A stretch of DNA of 5,596 nt from Fulvivirga aurantia (GTDB lineage: Bacteria > Bacteroidota > Bacteroidia > Cytophagales > Cyclobacteriaceae): NCBI RefSeq assembly GCF_009711475.1, contig NZ_SMMD01000680.1, positions 1 to 5,596 on the forward strand. The letters are read 5' to 3'. The first letter of the stretch is position 1, and each line of letters starts with the position of its first letter. Positions 1 to 5,596 of the stretch are shown here, one piece after another. Below the pieces are notes generated by a model, which was not told where the DNA came from, did not search any database, and was given only the letters and a program-made list of their open reading frames with translations. The translations under genes were made by a program, and so were the position numbers.

Positions 1-1069
1 CAAATTGTCTTGAAAATGGCTCAAATATTCCGTAAAGTGCCATTACTCTTAAGACTGGAACAGATTCGGGGTATTCTGGGCCTGCAATCACTAAGACAAT
101 AAAATCTGCAAAAATGAAAATAAATGCCACTGCTGGTAATACCGCTATTAATATAACCCCTACAGATTTCTCATACATATACTTGGCAGCTCCTGTTCCC
201 TCCTCTCGCACTCTATTTATCATTTTAGGATAAAATACGGACGCAATGGCACCGAGCGGAATTTCGAAAAGGTTTGTAACCCTAACCGAAGGTGAAAATA
301 CAGCAGTAGCTGATGTGCCAATCATACCCCCTAAAAACCACTCCCTTACTGATTTATTGAGCATAGTACTCAAATTGGTACCTAAAGTGTACTTTCCATA
401 ATGAAACAAACGACTTAGCCACTTGAAGTCAAACTGCCAGTAGAGCTCACTTTCTTTAGTTGCAAATAAAAAAGCTACAATAGAACTAGCTACATAACCC
501 ATACTGTACACCGCAGCAAGCATAAATAAGTCTGTTTCAACTTTAAATATGTAGATATATAAAATGTAAATGAATAACGACCCTTTCTGAATCATAGTGC
601 TTACGAGCGTGCCCATAAACTTTAAATTAGCCTGTTGAAGGAAATTGAAATGAGCAAAAAGGGTAAACCCAAAAACAGATACTATGCTTATGAGAAACAT
701 AGACGGCATTATAGGGGCGTCAATAAAAAACTCAATTGTGAATGAAAGAGCGACAAATATGGCAGATATCACCCCTGCTGCTAACAAATTCAATGCTAGT
801 GAAGCTGTTATAATGTGCTTTCGATTTTCATCTTTTTCTGAGTTTAAATACCTTAATAAAGGATTATAGATGAAGGCATTTCTTATTGACTCTGATAAAG
901 CTAAAATTGAAAGAAAAATTACCCAAACCCCAAAATCACTTTTACTCAATGTTCTGACTAAAAAGAAGAAATTAAGTAACCCAAAAAGGGTAATTGCTAT
1001 TCGGTTTAGAAGGGTAATCGACCCAGACTTTACCCAATAAGAATTTTTGATTTTTTTAAGAAAGCTCAC
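1..1069 (-). CDS. Wzx-like oligosaccharide flippase, partial (C-terminus beyond left edge)
   Basis: An open frame with no stop runs from a GTG at 1069 to the left edge and gives 356 residues. The protein is strongly hydrophobic, with many membrane-spanning stretches separated by short charged loops (for example residues 17-40, 46-64, 85-110, 119-140, 163-176 and 303-326). The N-terminal pattern, a short basic start, then a helix ending in LVRTLSKSDFGVW (38-50), is the usual opening of the polysaccharide-synthesis/MATE-like flippases that move undecaprenol-linked sugar repeat units across the inner membrane. The segment SPSVRVTNLFEIPLGAIASVFYP (259-281) also fits the family. Family members usually have about 420-500 residues, so roughly 100 are missing. 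The GTG start overlaps the stop of the upstream sulfotransferase (GTGA), which implies translational coupling. No in-frame ATG occurs until after the first three membrane helices, so GTG is preferred. Exact substrate unknown; a MurJ-type role is less likely given the context. Confidence 0.88.
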   Translation of the reverse strand, partial: MSFLKKIKNSYWVKSGSITLLNRIAITLFGLLNFFFLVRTLSKSDFGVWVIFLSILALSESIRNAFIYNPLLRYLNSEKDENRKHIITASLALNLLAAGVISAIFVALSFTIEFFIDAPIMPSMFLISIVSVFGFTLFAHFNFLQQANLKFMGTLVSTMIQKGSLFIYILYIYIFKVETDLFMLAAVYSMGYVASSIVAFLFATKESELYWQFDFKWLSRLFHYGKYTLGTNLSTMLNKSVREWFLGGMIGTSATAVFSPSVRVTNLFEIPLGAIASVFYPKMINRVREEGTGAAKYMYEKSVGVILIAVLPAVAFIFIFADFIVLVIAGPEYPESVPVLRVMALYGIFEPFSRQF

Positions 1070-2070
1070 CAGTTATTATCCTCCTCAAATCCCAGCTTTA
1101 TTAAATTTTCACCAGCGTACTTTTTAAAAATTCGTTTCCTTTTAACTGACCATGACACCCACTTTTGATTAGGTTTGAAATTGTCGCTTTTCTTTACTGG
1201 ATTCCAGTGAACTTCATCACTTTTAGTTTTATGACTAGACGAACCTAATACTGGAACATCTTCCAATTTGTCCCAGGGAAACTTATCATTATCAGCTTCT
1301 ATAAAATTGAAGATTTTCACAAGCTCCTCCCTGGTATTATCATTCACCTCATCATATCTTACGATTAATACTCTGTCTGACATATCTGAAGCCTCTGCCA
1401 TTCTAATAAACTCCATGATGTTATCAACCCTATGAGACCATCTTTCACACATCTTTTTAAAGGCTCCATCTCCACCCCAGCTTTTAGAAAATGACTCCAA
1501 GGTATCTCGTCCATCTCTTATTAATATCACAACTTTACAAGACGGGAACATATGAAATATGTTTTGTAAACGCCCAGCATCAGGTGTTTTGAATAGTAGT
1601 GAGCTTCCAGGCTTAATGAATTGTGAAAAATAATCTAATAGACCATAACCCATTGACTGCGTCAATCCAATGCTATGTTCAATTAGCTTTTTATCTCCAG
1701 ATTTTATCCATTTATTCCAAGTACTGACAGTTTGATAGGCATAATTCTTAATATTTTCAGAATAAGTATATAGACACTGCTCGTCAGGCAAATCATCTCC
1801 AGATGGAAACTCTAGCTCAGGGTGTAGATCTAGCATGTGGCTTAAATAATTTGTGCCGCTCCTCTGAGTTGGAGAAACGATATATGTCATCTTGATACTA
1901 TTTCTATGGCTAGGTGGCTTATTGTAACTTTTCCAGTCCATAGAAAACGGAGTTTCTTGAAATAATGGAAAAGGACTTTCTTTATCTCTAAATAAATACT
2001 TAGCTCTTAAGTCATTATAAAACTTTTGCCCTAATATTTTTTTTGCCGCTTGAGCTAAAATCATTTTCAT
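1066..2070 (-). CDS. PAPS-dependent sulfotransferase (first of two)
   Basis: A complete 334-residue protein with both PAPS-binding signatures of the sulfotransferase fold. The 5'-phosphosulfate loop is SPTQRSGTNYL at residues 66-76, in the P-loop-like form RSGTN rather than KSGTT. The 3'-phosphate site is ILIRDGRDTLESFSKSW at 182-198, where R185 and S193 have the spacing of the conserved Arg/Ser pair. KTPDAGRL (161-168) and the C-terminal helix ending KLGFEED are also family-like. The enzyme would move a sulfuryl group from PAPS to a hydroxyl or amino group, probably of a sugar, in the cytoplasm or at the inner membrane face; no signal peptide is seen. About 60 residues precede the PAPS loop, and their role is unclear. 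ATG at 2070 was chosen; a second ATG two codons later is an alternative. The only leader signal is a weak AAGAG before the ATG. It is coupled to the downstream flippase by a 4-base overlap. The acceptor cannot be read from sequence. Confidence 0.87.
   Translation of the reverse strand: MKMILAQAAKKILGQKFYNDLRAKYLFRDKESPFPLFQETPFSMDWKSYNKPPSHRNSIKMTYIVSPTQRSGTNYLSHMLDLHPELEFPSGDDLPDEQCLYTYSENIKNYAYQTVSTWNKWIKSGDKKLIEHSIGLTQSMGYGLLDYFSQFIKPGSSLLFKTPDAGRLQNIFHMFPSCKVVILIRDGRDTLESFSKSWGGDGAFKKMCERWSHRVDNIMEFIRMAEASDMSDRVLIVRYDEVNDNTREELVKIFNFIEADNDKFPWDKLEDVPVLGSSSHKTKSDEVHWNPVKKSDNFKPNQKWVSWSVKRKRIFKKYAGENLIKLGFEEDNNW
1080..1086 (-). promoter_or_regulatory. Strong Shine-Dalgarno site for the flippase GTG start
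   Basis: GAGGAGG lies inside the last codons of the sulfotransferase gene, 10 bases before the GTG at 1069. It supports the non-ATG start and coupled translation of the two genes. Such a purine-rich site is uncommon in Bacteroidota leaders, and here it also encodes Glu-Glu of the upstream protein, so it could be partly coincidental. Confidence 0.5.
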
Positions 2071-2089
2071 TTTTCTCTTATTTAAACTT

Positions 2090-2097
2090 CAAATTTA
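2090..2097 (-). promoter_or_regulatory. Candidate Bacteroidota -7 promoter box before the sulfotransferase/flippase pair
   Basis: TAAATTTG on the minus strand matches the Bacteroidota sigma-ABfr -7 consensus TAnnTTTG exactly and lies 19 bases before the ATG at 2070, in the 62-base gap after the glycosidase stop. No good TTTG -33 element is seen at the usual distance, where the sequence is ATGATA-like. The gap is AT-rich, so a chance match is possible. If real, the sulfotransferase and flippase could be expressed independently of the glycosidase. Confidence 0.3.
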
Positions 2098-2132
2098 AGT
2101 GATAGATAAGCATTTATATCATTTTTGATTAA

Positions 2133-3809
2133 TCATTTAGGCACTACTAAAACCTGAGGAAATTCAGTGAATTTTACAGTGTTAGTATCTCTACCTGACA
2201 AACAAATGGAATGTAAGCTTTTGGTTGAGTTAAAATCTGATAAATCATAAAGCTCTGATTTATATAATAAGCTTTTTGGAAATTTCAGACTTAGTTTGTC
2301 ATTTCTATTTGTCCCCAACCAAAATATTATAGCTCGACTATTATCATCTTCTAATGAGATAAGATTAAGTGGCTGTTTCATGTAAACATATTTTAAATTA
2401 TACCCACTTAAAACCTCCTTAAGGTGTTTTACCGTATACCAAGCCTGATACTTTGCTCCTTGTTTTTTTACTAATCCTGTTGTTGCAAACTTTGTCTGAT
2501 AACCATTCTTTCCTACTTCCACAGGATCTTTTAAAGTAAAAAGGAAGGTTTTATCATATCCAGCTGCATAAGTCGTAAACAACAGCCTCAAAAGGTGCCT
2601 TAAGTGTGCACTTTCACTAATCTCATGATCACCTATGTGATCTTGCCTGATTGTGGGCGCTCCAATTGGGCTTATTTGATCACTCACTTTATCATAGCCA
2701 GTTTCTGTGAGATAGACTGGGAAGTCATACAATTCTCTTACCTCTTTAATAAACTCATATGAATCAGCAAATATGCTTGTTTCCTCTACAATCGTGCTTT
2801 CTTCACCAGTTTGGCCTCCCTCAAAAGGGTAAGCATGGGCAGTAAATATCAAATTTTCTTTGGGTATAACTTCAAATTCATTTGATGGCGCTTTGCTCCG
2901 CAAGCCCTTTAAATGGCGTAAGACATTCTTTACATAGTCTGTCTTTATATCCGTAGGACTAGGAAACAGAATCCTCATAGTCGAGTCGGCAGTTAAGATA
3001 CCATGACCTTCTCCCATAAGACCCATATGACCATCTATCGCTGCAGATAAAAAAGCTGCCAGAATTTTTGGTGAAGCATACTCTTTTTCACTAAACCAGT
3101 CTTTATCCATTTCATTCCCTGGCTCAATGGCAAAAACCAGGTTTAAACCTGCTTTAATCTCATTATCAGTTGTCAACTTCAGCAAGTCTTTTTTGATGGA
3201 TCCACCGTTTTCTATCAGTTTGTTATTTCCATATCGAGCTGTAAACTGAAATAAAAATGAGGAATACGCTTTGTAGTCCATCGGATTTTCCGGGTCACCC
3301 CCTTGGTCGTATGGGATTTGCCAGACGTTTATTAAGCTATCTTTTGGAACGTTAGTATATAGTAGATTTCTTGCAAGTACAGGTATTGCCTGTATATCAT
3401 TCTCCTTTAATTGGTTTAAGAATAAGTCAAAATGAAATTTACCAGCACCTTTGGCTGGGTTAAACCCTACCAGATCATTAGGATATTCATCGTGAGGAAT
3501 ACTTAAATCTACTTTAAAAAATTTCCCTCTATACTCAGTTACAAATTCTTCTCCGGTAAACAAATAGCTATCCATACCAAAGATCCTGTGAGATTTAGAT
3601 ATCTGGTATTGATCTTTTATCCACTCTTCATTTTGCTCCCGCACCGAATTAATACCTAAAAATTCATTAAAAACGGCTCTTTGTAAAATTTGATCTTTAG
3701 ATAACTCAACGTCATTTGCAGTGTTATTGTCATTATATATTACAAGACCGAAAAGCAGTAAAGTGCATAAAAGTAAAATGGATAAAATGAAGAGTAATCT
3801 CATTGACAT
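2133..3809 (-). CDS. Envelope-anchored clan GH-A glycoside hydrolase
   Basis: A protein of about 558 residues. The N-terminus has a short MSMR head followed by a hydrophobic segment (residues about 4-25), which is a signal peptide or membrane anchor. The Cys in it is preceded by LLL, so it lacks a proper lipobox. The body looks like a (beta/alpha)8 barrel of clan GH-A: PGNE at 230-233 gives the Asn-Glu acid/base pair (E233), AHAYP at 324-328 has the conserved His and Tyr, and YLTETGYD at 366-373 supplies the nucleophile (E369). GLVKKQGAKYQAWYTVKHL (445-463) is the usual barrel end, followed by a small beta-rich C-terminal domain ending in PQVLVVPK. It should cut or trim a glycan outside the cytoplasmic membrane. 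The architecture recalls PslG (GH39) of exopolysaccharide loci, but the exact GH family and substrate are not certain. An upstream in-frame TTG at 3860 would add 17 residues; ATG at 3809 is preferred because the hydrophobic segment then sits at the N-terminus and GAGA precedes it. ATG at 3803 is also possible. Confidence 0.8.
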   Translation of the reverse strand: MSMRLLFILSILLLCTLLLFGLVIYNDNNTANDVELSKDQILQRAVFNEFLGINSVREQNEEWIKDQYQISKSHRIFGMDSYLFTGEEFVTEYRGKFFKVDLSIPHDEYPNDLVGFNPAKGAGKFHFDLFLNQLKENDIQAIPVLARNLLYTNVPKDSLINVWQIPYDQGGDPENPMDYKAYSSFLFQFTARYGNNKLIENGGSIKKDLLKLTTDNEIKAGLNLVFAIEPGNEMDKDWFSEKEYASPKILAAFLSAAIDGHMGLMGEGHGILTADSTMRILFPSPTDIKTDYVKNVLRHLKGLRSKAPSNEFEVIPKENLIFTAHAYPFEGGQTGEESTIVEETSIFADSYEFIKEVRELYDFPVYLTETGYDKVSDQISPIGAPTIRQDHIGDHEISESAHLRHLLRLLFTTYAAGYDKTFLFTLKDPVEVGKNGYQTKFATTGLVKKQGAKYQAWYTVKHLKEVLSGYNLKYVYMKQPLNLISLEDDNSRAIIFWLGTNRNDKLSLKFPKSLLYKSELYDLSDFNSTKSLHSICLSGRDTNTVKFTEFPQVLVVPK

Positions 3810-3881
3810 CAAATCTCTATTTGTTAGTATTTTTATGACTGTTTTTATTACACAAAACAACTAAACAAAATTTGTTCAAAT
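3810..3881. promoter_or_regulatory. Divergent intergenic region with a 13-bp inverted repeat
   Basis: This 72-base AT-rich gap separates the start of the glycosidase gene (minus) from the start of the second sulfotransferase gene (plus), so it must hold the promoters for both unless transcription enters from elsewhere. No perfect TAnnTTTG box is present on either strand. AAAATTTG at 3867-3874 on the plus strand is one base off but would leave almost no leader. AACAAA-A-TTTGTT at 3864-3876 is a perfect inverted repeat with a one-base centre and could be an operator, but palindromes of this kind arise easily in AT-rich DNA. Confidence 0.3.
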
Positions 3882-4799
3882 ATGACTAAATTATTACCAG
3901 ACTTTTTAATCATTGGTGCGGGCAAGTCTGGCACGACTTCGCTTGACAATTATTTGAAGCAGCATGAGGCGATTTATATGAGTCCGGTAAAAGAACCAAA
4001 TTTCTTTGCATATGATAAGATTGATATTCAATCTCTCGACAAAGATGCTCTTCAGCACTATAAAGAATCTGTTACAGATCTGGAGACTTATAAGTCATTG
4101 TTCAACGATTCAAAACCAAATCAGTTATTAGGAGAAACCTCAAATACGTATTTGGTCATTGACGGGACCGCGGAAGTTATAAAAGATTATATTCCTAATA
4201 CAAAAATAATTGCCATAATAAGACAGCCCACCAAGCGACTATATTCAAGGTATTTACATTTGGCCAGAGAAAACGAACTTCCTTCACAAGATTTTTCAGA
4301 AGTATTAGATAAATCATCAATTTGGTGGGTAAGAAATGATCTTGTTAAAGAAGGGTTTTATTATAAAAACCTTAAACGCTATTTTGATGTCTTTCCAAAG
4401 GAAAATATTAAGGTCCTCCTACACGAGGATTTAAAACGAAATTCTAAATCTGTTTTAAGTGAGGTTTTTGAGTTTTTGGGTGTAGGGGATATTGAAACCA
4501 TTGACGACTCAATTGAATATAATAAGTCAGGGTTTATTAAAAATAAGTTTTATGACAGAACCTTCGGTCACAATAGCATCTTTAAAAAAGCTGCAAAGGC
4601 TCTGATCCCAAACCGCCTCTACACAAAAGTCAAGAGTGTTAACTGGTTACAAAAAATGGTAAACGACCTTCAGAACAGTAATTTGAAGAGGCCAGAGCTT
4701 GATCATAACCTTTATAGAAAGATTACCGAAGAAGTATACCTTGACGACATCAAGAACTTAGAAAAGTTAATAAACCGTGATCTTAGTTCTTGGAAGTAA
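3882..4799 (+). CDS. PAPS-dependent sulfotransferase (second, heparan-sulfate/NodH-like type)
   Basis: A complete 305-residue cytoplasmic-type protein. The 5'-phosphosulfate loop FLIIGAGKSGTTSL (residues 8-21) has the canonical KSGTT with K15. It is followed by SPVKEPNFFA (34-43), the typical carbohydrate-sulfotransferase sequence, and LLGETSNTYL (82-91), where E85 is the likely catalytic base. The 3'-phosphate site is IIAIIRQPTKRLYSRYLH (109-126), with R114 and S122. FYYKNLKRYFDVFPKENIKVLLHEDL (159-184) and the C-terminal LINRDLSSW complete the family pattern, so it is full length. It belongs to a different subgroup from the sulfotransferase at 1066-2070 and probably sulfates another position or acceptor. 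It is the only plus-strand gene here, divergent from the glycosidase, and its last 17 bases overlap the glycosyltransferase tail to tail. ATG at 3882 directly precedes the first beta-strand and PAPS loop, which fits the family start. The acceptor is unknown; a sugar is inferred from the neighbours. Confidence 0.92.
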   Translation: MTKLLPDFLIIGAGKSGTTSLDNYLKQHEAIYMSPVKEPNFFAYDKIDIQSLDKDALQHYKESVTDLETYKSLFNDSKPNQLLGETSNTYLVIDGTAEVIKDYIPNTKIIAIIRQPTKRLYSRYLHLARENELPSQDFSEVLDKSSIWWVRNDLVKEGFYYKNLKRYFDVFPKENIKVLLHEDLKRNSKSVLSEVFEFLGVGDIETIDDSIEYNKSGFIKNKFYDRTFGHNSIFKKAAKALIPNRLYTKVKSVNWLQKMVNDLQNSNLKRPELDHNLYRKITEEVYLDDIKNLEKLINRDLSSWK

Positions 4800-5596
4800 T
4801 TATTGGCTCAACTTTACGCATTACTTCATATATGCTATTTACATTATTTTCCCAGGTATGTGACTCAGCAAATTTTTGTCGAGCAATTGATTTTGCTTCT
4901 GAATTTTCTTCAATCGACTTCATAACAAGTTCTGAAAATTCGTTTTGTGACTTACTCAGGTAAACAAAATCTTCAAAGTACTCCATGGCAGGTGTGTAGG
5001 TTGCTACTACTGGTGTACCCATTGCTAAATATTCGTCAATTTTTCTAGGGTAATTACCAATGGTCATATCATTTACCACTTGAGGGTTAATTGCACAATC
5101 AAATGAAGCAATGTATGCGGGTAACATGTCTGAGGATTTATTCCCTAAAAAATGAACATTCTCTATATTATGAAGATTGGAATTTTCAAAATCTGCGTCT
5201 TCAGGTCCTACAAGTACAACAGAACCGGTATCCATGTTTTTTGCGATATTTTCTATAATATCTATGTCCAACCTTAAACTTGTCAGATAGCCAACATATC
5301 CGACTATAGGCCCTTCAATACCTTTCATATCCTGAGGTAACTCTTTTACTTTCTGCCTATCAAAAAGCGAGAGGTCACAGCCTTGACCTACCATTTCTGA
5401 AATTTGATTATACTTTCTTAAGTAATCTGCAAGGAAATCAGAATTAGCCACCACACCATCGTATTTCGATGCTACCTTGGGCTCTGCTTTCTTCCCATGT
5501 CTCGCGAAATAAGGTTGAGAAACAAGATTATCACGAATGTAATAAATAGACAGACTAGGCTCTAAGTACTCAGTTGAATAAAGACCTAAAGAGATG
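4783..5596 (-). CDS. GT-B family 4-like glycosyltransferase, partial (N-terminus beyond right edge)
   Basis: The frame is open from the right edge (first full codon at 5595) to TAA at 4783 and shows 270 C-terminal residues. A GTG at 5454 is an internal Val codon, since conserved sequence continues upstream (YYIRDN at 18-23, then YDGVVANS at 45-52). The visible part holds the linker GQGCD (70-74) and the GT-B nucleotide-sugar domain: GYVGYL (99-104), LVGPED (128-133), NVHFLGN (146-152), DCAINP (166-171), and the signature PRKIDEYLAMGTPVVAT (183-199). The last is the sugar-nucleotide site of family GT4, with E188 as the second Glu of the EX7E motif; the residue eight positions before it is Gly. 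SHTWENNVNSIYEVM near the C-terminus is a common family ending. It probably adds a sugar from a nucleotide donor to a lipid-linked glycan at the inner membrane. The donor and linkage are unknown. About 110-130 N-terminal residues lie outside the window. Confidence 0.88.
   Translation of the reverse strand, partial: ISLGLYSTEYLEPSLSIYYIRDNLVSQPYFARHGKKAEPKVASKYDGVVANSDFLADYLRKYNQISEMVGQGCDLSLFDRQKVKELPQDMKGIEGPIVGYVGYLTSLRLDIDIIENIAKNMDTGSVVLVGPEDADFENSNLHNIENVHFLGNKSSDMLPAYIASFDCAINPQVVNDMTIGNYPRKIDEYLAMGTPVVATYTPAMEYFEDFVYLSKSQNEFSELVMKSIEENSEAKSIARQKFAESHTWENNVNSIYEVMRKVEPIITSKN

Noticed and set aside
684..869. 61-codon plus-strand open frame
   Set aside because: It lies antisense to the clearly coding flippase frame, has no recognisable domain and no leader signal; it is a shadow frame.
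2126..2135. Perfect 10-base palindrome TGATTAATCA at the glycosidase stop codon, considered as a terminator or operator
   Set aside because: It has no loop, no GC-rich stem and no following U-run on the minus strand, and it overlaps the stop codon; chance in AT-rich DNA is sufficient.
2133..3809. Glycosidase considered as a lipoprotein
   Set aside because: The Cys in the hydrophobic segment is preceded by Leu-Leu-Leu, without the small residue required before a lipobox Cys, so a signal peptide or membrane anchor is the better call.
5452..5454. GTG as the start of a 223-residue glycosyltransferase
   Set aside because: The frame stays open to the right edge and the upstream 47 residues fit the glycosyltransferase pattern, so this is an internal Val codon of a gene cut by the window edge.

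Overview
The window is a 5.6-kb piece of a surface-polysaccharide locus, most likely from a marine-type Bacteroidota (Cytophagia-like). The clues are AT-rich DNA, mostly AT-rich leaders without strong Shine-Dalgarno sites, a perfect match to the Bacteroidota -7 box (TAnnTTTG) before one gene, and typical gene content. The taxonomic call is an inference. There are no tRNA or rRNA genes, insertion sequences, or CRISPR arrays. The window is almost fully coding; the longest gap between genes is about 70 bases.

Layout from left to right: (1) the N-terminal 356 residues of a Wzx-like polysaccharide flippase on the minus strand, running off the left edge; (2) a complete 334-residue PAPS-dependent sulfotransferase on the minus strand, overlapping the flippase start by 4 bases; (3) a membrane-anchored or secreted clan GH-A glycoside hydrolase of about 558 residues on the minus strand; (4) a second, different sulfotransferase of 305 residues on the plus strand, divergent from the hydrolase; (5) the C-terminal 270 residues of a GT-B glycosyltransferase on the minus strand, running off the right edge and overlapping the plus-strand gene by 17 bases tail to tail.

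Read together, the genes suggest synthesis of a sulfated exopolysaccharide or capsule. The glycosyltransferase would build a repeat unit, the two sulfotransferases would each decorate a different position or acceptor, the flippase would export the lipid-linked unit, and the envelope hydrolase would trim or release the polymer, much as PslG does in the Psl system. The molecular functions are well supported by motifs. The shared product and its sulfation are inferred from gene proximity. The most interesting point is two distinct sulfotransferases flanking an envelope glycosidase next to a flippase.
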